Shown here: positions 25,008 to 34,504 of the stretch, in pieces | How the letters are laid out: every line of letters begins with the position of its first letter | How positions within the stretch are numbered: position 1 is the stretch's first letter | Assembly: GCF_003703395.1 (NCBI RefSeq) | Contig: NZ_RDQN01000002.1 | Location: forward strand, 62,001-126,000 | Source: Pseudoxanthomonas spadix | Lineage (GTDB): Bacteria; Pseudomonadota; Gammaproteobacteria; Xanthomonadales; Xanthomonadaceae | Direction of reading: 5' to 3' | DNA length: 64,000 nt | The notes under the pieces: model-generated | The model's input: only the letters and a program-made list of their open reading frames with translations | Database searches by the model: none | Told to the model about the DNA's origin: nothing | Made by a program: the position numbers and the translations under genes

Positions 25008-26495
25008 ATGCCCGCCATGCGCCCCTTGCCGACCCTGCTTGCCCTGACCGCTGCCGCCGCCTTTGGCGGATTTGTCGCCCTTGGCCTGTTCCAGGGGCTG
25101 GACCAGCCGGCCCAGGCACGCGAAGACGTGCCGCCCACCAGCGCAGTCCTGTCGGCGACCGCGGGCGCGGCGGTGCCGGCTGCGGCCGGTCAACCGGTGC
25201 CGTCGCTGGCGCCAATGCTCAAGCGCGTCACCCCGGCGGTGGTCAGCGTCTACAGCCGCCGGACCGTGCGCGTGGCCAGTCCGCTGGGGCCGTTTGCCAA
25301 CGACCCGATGTTCCGGCGCCTCTTCGGGATCCCGGACATCCCCCAGGAGCGGGTCGAACGCGCGCTCGGGTCGGGGGTGATCATCGACGCCCAGCGCGGC
25401 CTGGTGCTGACCAACCACCACGTGGTCGAGAACGCCGACGGGGTGTCGGTCAGCCTGGCCGACGGGCGCACGCTCGAAGCCGAATTCCTGGGTTCGGACC
25501 CGGACACCGACGTGGCCCTGATCCGGATCCCGGCCAAGGACCTGACCCAGATCCCGCTGGGCGACAGCAAGCAGCTGCAGGTCGGCGATTTCGTGGTGGC
25601 CGTGGGCAACCCGTACGGGCTGGGGCAGACCGTGACCTCGGGCATCGTCTCGGCGGTGGGCCGTACCGGCATCCCGGTCGCCAGCTTCCAGAACTTCATC
25701 CAGACCGATGCCTCGATCAACCCGGGCAATTCCGGCGGCGCGCTGGTCAACCTGCAGGGCCAGCTGGTGGGCATCAACACGGCCAGTTTCAATCCGTCCG
25801 GCTCGATGGCGGGCAACATTGGCCTGGGCTTCGCCATCCCGATCGACCTGGCGCGCAACATCGCCGAGCAGCTGTACACCAACAAGGGTGTTGTCAGGCG
25901 CGGCACCCTGGGGGTGGCCACCCAGGACGTGACCGAGCGCCTGGCCGAGGGCCTGGGCCTGGACGCCCCGCGCGGGGCGCTGGTCACCGGCGTGTACCCG
26001 GGCTCGGCCGGCGCGGCCGCCGGCCTGCAACCGGGCGATGTGATCCTGCAGGCCAACGGCCAGCGCATCGACGGCGGCGCGGCGCTGCACAACTTCGAAG
26101 GCCTGCAGGGCGTGGGCAGCAAGGTGACGCTGGATGTGCGTCGGGCCGGCAAGCCGCTCAAGCTCACCGCCACCCTGAAGGAACAGTTGCGCCAGGTGGA
26201 TGGCGGCGGGCTGGACCCGCGCCTGGACGGGGCGACCTTCGAGGAGCTGGACGAGGCCACCCGCCAGACCCTGCGTGCCAACGGCGCCGCCGGCGGCGTG
26301 CAGGTCGGCGAGGTCAGGTACGGCAGCCGCGCCTGGGCCGCCGGGCTGCGCCCGGGCGACATCGTGTTTGCCGGCAGCAACGGCAACTTCTCCGATCTGG
26401 CCGGCTTCCGCTCCAGTTTCGGCAAGCGCCCGGCGCAGCTGGTGCTGGTCATCTGGCGAGAGGGCGTCGGCGAGATCCGGTTGCTGATGCGCTGA
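25008..26495 (+). CDS. DegP/DegQ-type periplasmic serine protease
   Basis: A 495-residue HtrA protease/chaperone exported by an N-terminal signal anchor or signal peptide (residues 1-36, ending QAQARED-like PAQARED). The trypsin-like triad is His138 (TNHHVV), Asp168 (DTDVALI) and Ser242 (GNSGGAL). Two PDZ domains follow, at about 285-375 (GALVTGVYPGSAG) and 400-495 (GGVQVGEVRYGS). It degrades or refolds damaged envelope proteins. ATG 25008 starts the signal sequence; ATG 25017 is equally possible. The gene is divergent from nrdJa. DegQ/HhoA rather than DegP is likely but not certain. Confidence 0.92.
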   Translation: MPAMRPLPTLLALTAAAAFGGFVALGLFQGLDQPAQAREDVPPTSAVLSATAGAAVPAAAGQPVPSLAPMLKRVTPAVVSVYSRRTVRVASPLGPFANDPMFRRLFGIPDIPQERVERALGSGVIIDAQRGLVLTNHHVVENADGVSVSLADGRTLEAEFLGSDPDTDVALIRIPAKDLTQIPLGDSKQLQVGDFVVAVGNPYGLGQTVTSGIVSAVGRTGIPVASFQNFIQTDASINPGNSGGALVNLQGQLVGINTASFNPSGSMAGNIGLGFAIPIDLARNIAEQLYTNKGVVRRGTLGVATQDVTERLAEGLGLDAPRGALVTGVYPGSAGAAAGLQPGDVILQANGQRIDGGAALHNFEGLQGVGSKVTLDVRRAGKPLKLTATLKEQLRQVDGGGLDPRLDGATFEELDEATRQTLRANGAAGGVQVGEVRYGSRAWAAGLRPGDIVFAGSNGNFSDLAGFRSSFGKRPAQLVLVIWREGVGEIRLLMR

Positions 26496-26597
26496 GGTGA
26501 CTCGGCCCTGATCGGCCCGCGCAAACTAACAGGGCGTTCATGCCCACCTGGGATAAGGTCGCCCAGTCCAATCGATCCATTTCCCAGGAGATACCCC

Positions 26598-26963
26598 ATG
26601 ACCATGCCAACTGCTGCAGACAACCTGAAGAGCACCCTGGGTGAGGCGGGTGACCACCTGAAATCGGCTGCGACCGCCGCCACCGAGGCCGTACGCGGCG
26701 CCGCAGGCGTGGCCGGCGAAGAGCTCAAGGCCGGCAGGGCCCAGGTCAAATCGGAGCTGTCCGAGAGCGTCCAGGCCGGCAGGAGTGCCGCCGAGCTCGG
26801 TAGCGAGGCCGCCCGTGAGCAGATGGATGCGCTGATGGACAAGGGCCGCGACCTGATCGACAGCGCCGCCGAGCTGATCCGCGAGCGCCCGCTGGCCTCC
26901 TTCGGCATCGCCCTGGCAGCCGGCTGGGTGATCGCCAAGCTGGGCCGCAGCAGCGGCGAATAA
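26598..26963 (+). CDS. YqjD/ElaB-like DUF883 membrane-anchored protein
   Basis: A 121-residue protein: an amphipathic helical region rich in Ala, Glu and Lys (residues 5-90), then a glycine-containing C-terminal membrane segment LASFGIALAAGWVIAKLG. This is the plan of the DUF883 family, of which E. coli YqjD binds ribosomes at the inner membrane in stationary phase. AGGAGATACCCC precedes ATG 26598. It opens a compact three-gene cluster with a YqjE-like and a further small protein. Confidence 0.85.
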   Translation: MTMPTAADNLKSTLGEAGDHLKSAATAATEAVRGAAGVAGEELKAGRAQVKSELSESVQAGRSAAELGSEAAREQMDALMDKGRDLIDSAAELIRERPLASFGIALAAGWVIAKLGRSSGE

Positions 26964-26987
26964 GCCGCAGTCTGCGCGGGGCAACGC

Positions 26988-27482
26988 GTGCGCGACGACG
27001 CCAACACCGACCGGCCCACGCCGGAGCCGCCGCCATCGCTGGAAGAAAGCCTGCGCCGGGTTGGCAAGAGCGGCAAGGACGGGTTTGCTTCGGCCGTTGC
27101 CACTGCGCGTGCCCTGCGCATGCTCATGGTGGCCGACTTCGCGCTGGCCCGCGGGGCCCTGGCTCGGGCGATGGTGTGGCTGTCGGTGGCGGCCGTGTTT
27201 GGGGTTTCCAGTTGGCTACTGCTGATGGGCGCGCTGATCGCGCTGCTGCAACGGGTGGTCGGCCTGTCCTGGCTGTCCTCGCTGTCCGTCGCTGCCGGCC
27301 TGAGCCTGGCCATCACTGCGCTCGGCGTATGGCGCACGCTGCACTATTTCGAGTTCACCCGGATGGAAGCCACTCGCCGCCAGCTCAAGGCGATGGGGTT
27401 TGGCGAAGAGGAAGAGGCCGCCGAACCGGACATGCCAACGGCACCGACGCCGGCGCCATTGGCCGAGGGTGCGGACCGATGA
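26988..27482 (+). CDS. YqjE-like phage-holin-family membrane protein
   Basis: A 164-residue protein with two hydrophobic segments (AMVWLSVAAVFGVSSWLLL and LSSLSVAAGLSLAITALG) flanked by charged tails, as in YqjE/holin-superfamily III proteins. It begins at GTG 26988; no ATG in the N-terminal part fits better. It lies 24 bases after the YqjD-like gene and overlaps the next gene by four bases, so the three are probably cotranscribed. A role in envelope stress or dormancy is known only vaguely for the family. Confidence 0.8.
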   Translation: MRDDANTDRPTPEPPPSLEESLRRVGKSGKDGFASAVATARALRMLMVADFALARGALARAMVWLSVAAVFGVSSWLLLMGALIALLQRVVGLSWLSSLSVAAGLSLAITALGVWRTLHYFEFTRMEATRRQLKAMGFGEEEEAAEPDMPTAPTPAPLAEGADR

Positions 27483-28057
27483 AGTTCCAGCAACTCCAGC
27501 ATCGGGTGGGTCGGGCCGAAATGCTGGTCGAAGGCCGTCGCCAGCAGACCGTCGAACACGCCGGCGCACTGGTCCGCCACTGGAAGCAGGGCTGGACCCC
27601 GTGGCGCATCGTCGCCATCGGCTTGGGACTGGGCTTGGTGGTCGGTCGGACCCGGCCGACCCATGCCATCGGCGCGACCAAGTGGCTGCGTGTGGTCAGC
27701 ACGGTGTCGGGCATGTTCACCTCGCTGCAGGCGGCCGTGGCCGCATGGCAGGCCGATCAGGCCGCGGATAAAGCCGACCAGGCCGCTGACAGCGCCCAGG
27801 CCGCTGCCGGGGCCACCCACCAAGCCGCGGCTGCGGCGCGCGAGGCTGCCGGCACGACCGAAGATCACGACGCCGCACAGGCCGCGCGCCATGCCGCCAC
27901 CGCGCGGGCGGCCGGGATGGCCACCGCCGGCGATGGCGGCCACGGCCCACACGGGTCATCCTATCCGCGCGCTTCGGAAGCGCGCGGCGAAACCGAACCC
28001 TGGGCGGCGCATCCGCCACGCCCGGCCGAGGCAGCAACCGACGTTTCCGAACGCTGA
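27479..28057 (+). CDS. Hypothetical protein in the YqjK position
   Basis: A 192-residue protein starting at ATG 27479, which overlaps the preceding stop as ATGA. Residues 38-56 (GWTPWRIVAIGLGLGLVVG) form one membrane segment; after it comes a long Ala/Gln/Asp-rich helical region (about 85-150) and a disordered Pro/Ser tail. Position and plan match YqjK-type small proteins in yqjDEK clusters, but sequence similarity is not strong enough to name it. Confidence 0.75.
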   Translation: MKFQQLQHRVGRAEMLVEGRRQQTVEHAGALVRHWKQGWTPWRIVAIGLGLGLVVGRTRPTHAIGATKWLRVVSTVSGMFTSLQAAVAAWQADQAADKADQAADSAQAAAGATHQAAAAAREAAGTTEDHDAAQAARHAATARAAGMATAGDGGHGPHGSSYPRASEARGETEPWAAHPPRPAEAATDVSER

Positions 28058-28069
28058 GACGCTGTTTCC

Positions 28070-29170
28070 ATGAGCCAGCCGGTTCCTGACCTGTCCGCCG
28101 CACCGGACGCCGCTGCGGTCGCGCCGATCGCGCCGCGTCCGCGCGGACCGTTGTCGCTGGTGATCCTGGCCTTGCTGGCCTGCGGCTACACCCTGTGGGC
28201 GGCGCAGGCGGTGATCCTGCCGGTGCTGCTGGCCGGTTTCCTGGCGCTGGTGGGCAATCCGCTGATCCGTGGCCTGCAGAAATTCCACCTGCCGCGCTTC
28301 CTGGGCGCGGCGCTGGTCCTGGTCCTTGGATTGGCGGCCGCTGCCACGCTGACCTACCAGCTGGTGCCACCGGCCGCGGCCTGGGCCAAGGCCGCGCCGC
28401 GCGAGCTGCGCCAGCTGGCGCCCAAGCTGCGTGCGCTGACCAAGCCGGTCCATGACGCCAACGAGGCCGCGGAGAACTTCGCCCGCGCCGCCGCCGGCGA
28501 TACCGGGCGCCGGCCGCAGGCCATGCGCACGGCCGACGATCCGTTCCGCGCGCTGACCACCACCCCGCGCATGGTCGCCTCGGTGCTGGCGGTGGTGCTG
28601 CTGACGTTCTTCTTCATGGTCTATGGGGCCACGCTGCAGCGGCACGCCATCGCCCTGCTGCCGCGCCGGCAGCAGCAGAAGCTCACCGTCGGCATCCTGC
28701 AATCAATCGAGCGCTCGGTTTCGCGCTACGTGCTGACCATCAGCAGCATCAACGTGCTGGTGGGGCTGCTGTTCGCCGGGGCGCTGTTCCTGCTGGCCTT
28801 CCCGCTGGCCGACGCGCTGCTGTGGGGCACGGTGGTGGCGCTGCTGAACTTCGCCCCGTACGTGGGCCCGCTGATCGGCATGGTGATGATGCTGGTGGTC
28901 GGCCTGACCGCTTTCGACGACGGATTCAAGCCACTGCTGCCGGCGGCGCTCTACCTGGGCCTGCACACCCTCGAAGGCCAGGTGGTGACCCCGATCATCC
29001 TGGGCCGGCAGATGCGGCTCTCGCCACTGATCCTGATCCTGGCGCTGATGGTGTTCGGCTCGCTGTGGGGGATCATCGGGTTGCTGCTGGCAGTGCCGAT
29101 GCTGGTGTGCATCAAGCTGATCCTGGCGCAGGTGCAGGGGATGGAGGGCTGGGCGCGGTTGATGGAGTGA
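28070..29170 (+). CDS. AI-2E family transporter (PerM-like permease)
   Basis: A 366-residue inner-membrane protein with about eight hydrophobic segments. Family marks are the first helix pair PLSLVILALLACGYTLWAAQ, the central SIERSVSRYVLTISSINVLVG and the C-terminal GLHTLEGQVVTPIILGRQM. The family includes TqsA and PerM; many members are sodium- or proton-coupled exporters of unknown cargo, so autoinducer transport should not be assumed. It follows the YqjK-position gene by 12 bases and precedes the large inverted-repeat element. Confidence 0.9.
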   Translation: MSQPVPDLSAAPDAAAVAPIAPRPRGPLSLVILALLACGYTLWAAQAVILPVLLAGFLALVGNPLIRGLQKFHLPRFLGAALVLVLGLAAAATLTYQLVPPAAAWAKAAPRELRQLAPKLRALTKPVHDANEAAENFARAAAGDTGRRPQAMRTADDPFRALTTTPRMVASVLAVVLLTFFFMVYGATLQRHAIALLPRRQQQKLTVGILQSIERSVSRYVLTISSINVLVGLLFAGALFLLAFPLADALLWGTVVALLNFAPYVGPLIGMVMMLVVGLTAFDDGFKPLLPAALYLGLHTLEGQVVTPIILGRQMRLSPLILILALMVFGSLWGIIGLLLAVPMLVCIKLILAQVQGMEGWARLME

Positions 29171-29187
29171 TCCATCGCTGTGCACTC

Positions 29188-29935
<748 letters not shown>

Positions 29936-29970
29936 AAGCCCGGTTCGGGCAGGCGCGCTAAAATACCCGG

Positions 29971-30690
29971 ATGAATTTCGACATCCGCGCCGTCACCCTG
30001 GACCTGGATGACACCCTGTGGCCGTTCGCGCCGATCGGCGCCCGGATCGAACAGAAGATCCATGCCTGGCTGGAACAGCACAGCCCGGCCACCGCGGCGC
30101 GGTTTCCGATCGCCGTCATGCGCACCCTGCGCGAGCAGGCCTTCGCCGCCAACCCGCACCTGGTCCATGACCTCTCCGCGTTGCGCAGGCTGACCCTGGA
30201 ACACGCCCTGCGTGAGAGCGGCGCAGACCTGGCGCTGCTCGATCCGGCGCTGGAGATCTTCCATGCCGAACGCAACAAGGTCGAATGCTATCCCGACGCG
30301 CTCGACGCGCTGACCCGGATCGCCGCGCGCGTGCCGGTGGCAGCGCTGACCAACGGCAATGCCGATCTGGCGCGCTGCGGGCTGGATGCGCACTTCGTGT
30401 TCCAGCTCGGTGCGCGCGAACACGGCGCGGCCAAGCCGCAGGCCAGCATCTTCCACGCCGCCTGCGCGCGCCTGGCACTGCCACCGGCGCAGGTGCTGCA
30501 CGTGGGCGACCATCCGCTGATGGATGCGGCCGGTGCGATGGGCGCGGGCCTGCGCGCCTGCTGGCTCAATCGCCAGGGCCTGACCTGGCCGCTGGACCAG
30601 ACCCGGCCGGACCTGGAATTTGCCGACCTCACGGCCCTGGCCGACTGGCTGGACACGCACCTGGACACCAAGGACACCGCTGCCGCATGA
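29971..30690 (+). CDS. HAD-family hydrolase (YigB/YjjG-like phosphatase)
   Basis: A 239-residue haloacid dehalogenase-type phosphatase. Motif I is LDLDDTLWP (nucleophile Asp), motif II ALTNGN, motif III around HGAAKPQASIF (Lys) and motif IV HVGDHPLMDAAGA. An alpha-helical cap lies between motifs I and II. YigB relatives dephosphorylate FMN or nucleotides; the substrate here is not determined. Its stop overlaps the start of the aminopeptidase gene (ATGA at 30687-30690), so the pair is translationally coupled. Confidence 0.9.
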   Translation: MNFDIRAVTLDLDDTLWPFAPIGARIEQKIHAWLEQHSPATAARFPIAVMRTLREQAFAANPHLVHDLSALRRLTLEHALRESGADLALLDPALEIFHAERNKVECYPDALDALTRIAARVPVAALTNGNADLARCGLDAHFVFQLGAREHGAAKPQASIFHAACARLALPPAQVLHVGDHPLMDAAGAMGAGLRACWLNRQGLTWPLDQTRPDLEFADLTALADWLDTHLDTKDTAAA

Positions 30691-32060
30691 ACCTGCCCGC
30701 CTTTCTCGACACCGCCGATGCCAGCACCCGGCCCTTGCACGTGCTGCAGCGCGAACAGTTCGCCGACTGGAGCGCGCAGCAGCCGGCGCCGGTGCGTGCG
30801 TGGCTGCAGGCGCAGGGCTTTGCGGCCACGCCCGGTTCGCTGGTGCTGCTGCCCGGCGATGAGGGGATCGCCGGGGCGCTGATCGGCATCGGCGATGCGG
30901 CCGATCCGCTCAGCTACGGCCACGCGCCGACCGGCCTGCCCGCCGGCACCAGCTGGCGCGCCGAAGGCGGGTTGTCGGCCGAGGCGCGCGCCGCACTGCA
31001 GCTGGGCTGGGGCCTGGGCGCATACCGCTTCGACCGCTACAAGACGCCCTCGCGTGCGCCGGCCCGGCTGCTGCTGGAGGCGGCAGATGCCCAGGCTTCG
31101 GCACTGCTGGACGCCTGCCTGCGCGTGCGCGACCTGGTCAACACGCCGGCCGAACACCTGGGCCCGGCCGAGCTGGAAGCGGTGGTCCGGCAGATCGGCG
31201 ACGACCACGGCGCGCAGGTCGAGGTGTTTGCAGGCGATGCGCTGCTTGAACACAACTTCCCCGCCATCCACGCCGTGGGCCGCGCTTCGCACCGGGCGCC
31301 GCGCCTGATTGCGCTGCGCTGGGGCGCGCAGGATGCGCCGAAGGTGTCGCTGGTGGGCAAGGGCGTGTGCTTCGACAGCGGCGGGCTGGACCTCAAGCCG
31401 GCCGACGGCATGCGCAACATGAAAAAGGACATGGGCGGGGCGGCGCATGCGATCGCGCTGGCCGAGCTGGTCATGCGCCAGAGGCTGCCGGTGCGCCTGA
31501 CCCTGCTGGTGCCGGCGGTGGAAAACGCGATCGGCCCGGATGCGTTCCGCCCGGGCGAGGTGATCGCCACCCGCAGCGGGGTGAGCGTGGAGATCGACAA
31601 CACCGACGCCGAAGGCCGGGTGGTCCTGGGCGATGCGCTGGCCTACGCCGGCGAGGATGCACCCGAGGTGCTGCTGGATTTCGCCACGCTCACCGGCGCG
31701 GCGCGCATCGCGCTGGGGCCGGAGGTGCCGGTGCTGTTTGCCAATGACGACGCGCTGGCCAATGCCTGGCTGGAGGCCGGCGAACGCACCCGCGACCCGC
31801 TGTGGCGGCTGCCGCTCTGGCGCCCGTACCTGCGCTACCTGACCAGCACGGTGGCCGACCTGGCCAACTCCGGCTCGCGCATGGCCGGGGCGATCACCGC
31901 CGCGCTGTACCTAGAGCGCTTCGTGCCGGCCGGCACGCGGTGGGCGCACCTGGACGTGTACGCCTGGAACGACAGCGATCGCCCGGGCCGTCCGGCCGGT
32001 GGCGAGGCGATGGCGCTGCGCGCGGCCTTTCAGATGCTGCGCAGCCGCTATCCCGGCTGA
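30687..32060 (+). CDS. M17 leucyl aminopeptidase family protein
   Basis: A 457-residue cytosolic metallopeptidase. The two-metal active site is conserved in GKGVCFDSGGLDLKP, the catalytic-site Lys in MKKDMGGAAHAIALA and NTDAEGRVVLGDALAYA; the C-terminal AGAITAALYLERFV completes the domain. The N-terminal 150 residues are the variable regulatory domain of the family. It is shorter than PepA and closer to the PepB-like or 'leucyl aminopeptidase family' group. Its last 13 bases overlap the end of the convergent diguanylate cyclase gene. Confidence 0.92.
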   Translation: MNLPAFLDTADASTRPLHVLQREQFADWSAQQPAPVRAWLQAQGFAATPGSLVLLPGDEGIAGALIGIGDAADPLSYGHAPTGLPAGTSWRAEGGLSAEARAALQLGWGLGAYRFDRYKTPSRAPARLLLEAADAQASALLDACLRVRDLVNTPAEHLGPAELEAVVRQIGDDHGAQVEVFAGDALLEHNFPAIHAVGRASHRAPRLIALRWGAQDAPKVSLVGKGVCFDSGGLDLKPADGMRNMKKDMGGAAHAIALAELVMRQRLPVRLTLLVPAVENAIGPDAFRPGEVIATRSGVSVEIDNTDAEGRVVLGDALAYAGEDAPEVLLDFATLTGAARIALGPEVPVLFANDDALANAWLEAGERTRDPLWRLPLWRPYLRYLTSTVADLANSGSRMAGAITAALYLERFVPAGTRWAHLDVYAWNDSDRPGRPAGGEAMALRAAFQMLRSRYPG

Positions 32061-33784
32061 TCGGCGCCGCGGCCATGCCGCTGCGCGCCCGGCAGCGCGT
32101 GCACGGCGTGGCCGCTTTCGACCCGGTTGCGGCCGCGCGCCTTGGCCCGGTACAGGGCGCGGTCGGCGTGGCCCACCAGCGATTCCGGATCGGTCCCGTC
32201 ATGCGGGGCCACCGCCACGCCGATCGACACGGTGACCGGCGGCAGGTCCTTGCCAAGATGCTGGACGCGCATGGCCTGGACCGCGGCGCGGATCTGTTCG
32301 GCCCGTTGCAGGGCCAGTTCGGCGGTGGCTTCGGGCAGGATCAGGGTGAACTCCTCACCGCCATAGCGGCAGGCGATGTCTTCCGGGCGCGACAGGCCCT
32401 GCAGCAGCTTGCCCAGGCCGGCCAGCAACGCATCGCCGCCGGGATGGCCGTGGGTGTCGTTGAAGCGCTTGAAGTGGTCCAGATCCAGCATCATCAGCGC
32501 CAGCGGCAGGCCGCGGCGTTCGCAGCGCGACAGTTCGCGCGCCAGCGACTCTTCCAGATAGCGGCGGTTGAACAGCCCGGTCAGCGGCTCGCGGATGGAC
32601 TGGATGCGCAGGCGCTCCTGCAGCTGCAGGTTGGACAGGGCCATGGCCAGCTGCTCGGCGGCGGTCTCGATCAGCTGCACGCGCGCCAGGAACCCGTCAT
32701 CGGGCGCCGACACATACAAAAAACCCAGCTGGTGACCCTGCGCGTTGAGCGGAATGCACGCGGTGGCCCCGCTGTCGCTTTCGAGATGACGGCAACGCAC
32801 CGCCTCGCCCGGCCCGTGCACCAGTTGCGGCTTGCCACGGCGCAGCGCCCAGCACTGGTCCGGCGGCAGCAGCTGCGCGCTGCGCACCGCCGCCACGCCC
32901 CAGTGCGCCATGGCCTCGGCGTAGTCGTTCGAGGCGCGGATCCGGTACACGCTGCCGCCGGTGCCGGGCAGCAGGCGCTGCATCAGCTGGGTGGTCAGGG
33001 TCAGCGCTTCCTCGGCCTGCACGCAGCTCTGCAGCATGCTGGCGAAATGGCTCAGCTCGCGCAGGTCCGCGCCGGTGTGCTCCAGCTCGGCCACCGAGGC
33101 TTGCAGGCGCGCGTTGGCGGCCAGGGTCTGGCGCTCGGCGGCGCTGCGCCCGCGGATCTCGCGCAGCATCAGCACGTAGACCATGGCGATCACGGCGATG
33201 CCGAACGGGATGCCGGCCACCGCCAGCGCCTTGAGCAGGATCGCGCTGCGGTCGCTGGAGGCGGCGCGCTGGACCAGCAGCGCCCGCTCGGCATCGCCCA
33301 TCAGCCGCGCCTGGCGACGAATGGCATCGGAGGTGATGCGCGCATCGGTGCCGATCGCCGCCTGCGCGGCGGCCAGGCCTTGCACCTGGTAGATACGGAC
33401 CGTGTTGTCAGTCTGGCGCAGGCGATGGTCGATCAGCGTTCGCAGCTGCACGATGCGCTGCTTCTGGCCGGGGTTGTCCCGGACCAGGTTGTCCAGTTGG
33501 GCAAACAGCTCCGGCAGCTGGGTCTTGCCGGAATGATAGGAGGCCAGGTAATCGACCTGCCCGGTCAGCAGGTAGCCGCGCTGGGCCGATTCGGCATCGC
33601 GCAGGCGCGCCTCGATCTCGTCGATCCTGGCAATCACCTCGTTGGTGTGCGACACCCAGCGCGCATCGGTGGCGAAGCGGTCGGTGCCCTGCAGGACGCC
33701 GACGCCAATGGCGACGAAGATCAGCGCCGCAAGCAGCGGGCCGATCTGGTTGGCGATGCGTCGTGTGGTGAGCATGGGTAACAT
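32048..33784 (-). CDS. Membrane diguanylate cyclase with CHASE3, GAF-like and GGDEF domains
   Basis: A 578-residue inner-membrane signalling protein. An N-terminal helix (about 15-32), a CHASE3-type periplasmic helical domain (DARWVSHTNEVIARIDEIE and RDAESAQRGYLLTGQ), and a second membrane helix near 190-210 are followed by a GAF-like domain and the GGDEF domain. The active motif reads RYGGEEF, and the inhibitory RxxD site (RPED) sits five residues before it. So it probably makes cyclic di-GMP with product feedback. Start 33784 is chosen; ATG 33775 is possible. No strong ribosome site is seen. Confidence 0.88.
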   Translation of the reverse strand: MLPMLTTRRIANQIGPLLAALIFVAIGVGVLQGTDRFATDARWVSHTNEVIARIDEIEARLRDAESAQRGYLLTGQVDYLASYHSGKTQLPELFAQLDNLVRDNPGQKQRIVQLRTLIDHRLRQTDNTVRIYQVQGLAAAQAAIGTDARITSDAIRRQARLMGDAERALLVQRAASSDRSAILLKALAVAGIPFGIAVIAMVYVLMLREIRGRSAAERQTLAANARLQASVAELEHTGADLRELSHFASMLQSCVQAEEALTLTTQLMQRLLPGTGGSVYRIRASNDYAEAMAHWGVAAVRSAQLLPPDQCWALRRGKPQLVHGPGEAVRCRHLESDSGATACIPLNAQGHQLGFLYVSAPDDGFLARVQLIETAAEQLAMALSNLQLQERLRIQSIREPLTGLFNRRYLEESLARELSRCERRGLPLALMMLDLDHFKRFNDTHGHPGGDALLAGLGKLLQGLSRPEDIACRYGGEEFTLILPEATAELALQRAEQIRAAVQAMRVQHLGKDLPPVTVSIGVAVAPHDGTDPESLVGHADRALYRAKARGRNRVESGHAVHALPGAQRHGRGADQPG

Positions 33785-33873
33785 CAATGCAATCTGTGTG
33801 CCATGGTAGCGTCTTGCCGGACCAGGCACGCCGCAGCAACGCAGGGCCCGACCCTGGGGGTTCCGCCGCGCGG

Positions 33874-34476
33874 CTACAGCCAGCCCTTCTGCCTGGCCAG
33901 GCGGTGGGCCTCGATCCGGTTGCCCACGCCCAGCTTTCTGATCGCCTCGGACAGGTAGTTGCGGACCGTCCCGTGCGACAGGTGCAGCTGCCTGGCGATG
34001 TCCGCCGCGGTGGCGCCATCGCCGGCCAGGCGCAGGACCTGGCGCTCGCGTTCGTTGAGTGGATCCGGTTCGGACCAGGCCTCCAGGGCCAGTTCCGGGG
34101 CGATCGCGCGGCCGCCGCGGTACACGCTGCGCAGCGCCTGGGCCAGGTGTTCGGGCGGCGCGTCCTTGAGCAGGTAGCCGGCCACGCCGGCCTCCAGCGC
34201 CCGGCGCAGGAACCCGGGCCGGGCGAAGGTGGTCACGATCACCACCCGGGTGGGCAGTTGCTGGCGCTGCACGCGCTGGGCCAGTTCCAGCCCGGACAGG
34301 CCGGGCATCTCGATGTCGGTGACCAGCACGTCCGGCCGCAGCCACTGCAGCTCGCGCCAGGCCGCTTCGCCATCGGCCGCCGCGCCGAGCACGTCGATGT
34401 CCTCCTCCAGGCCCAGCAGCGCGGCCAGCGCGCCGCGGACCATGGCCTGGTCTTCGGCCAGCAGGACCCGGATCAC
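33874..34476 (-). CDS. NarL/DesR-type response regulator
   Basis: A 200-residue regulator: receiver domain with acidic pocket AEDQ and phospho-acceptor Asp54 (LVTDIEMPG), Lys near 104 (YLLKDAPP), then a LuxR-type helix-turn-helix (LNERERQVLRLAGDGATAADIARQL). The start is taken as GTG 34476, where receiver similarity begins, 28 bases after the kinase stop. It works with the histidine kinase just upstream. The palindrome at 35901-35914 in the divergent promoter region is a candidate target. Confidence 0.88.
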   Translation of the reverse strand: MIRVLLAEDQAMVRGALAALLGLEEDIDVLGAAADGEAAWRELQWLRPDVLVTDIEMPGLSGLELAQRVQRQQLPTRVVIVTTFARPGFLRRALEAGVAGYLLKDAPPEHLAQALRSVYRGGRAIAPELALEAWSEPDPLNERERQVLRLAGDGATAADIARQLHLSHGTVRNYLSEAIRKLGVGNRIEAHRLARQKGWL

Positions 34477-34504
34477 GGGCAGCCCAGTGCAGTGGTCATG
34501 GCGA

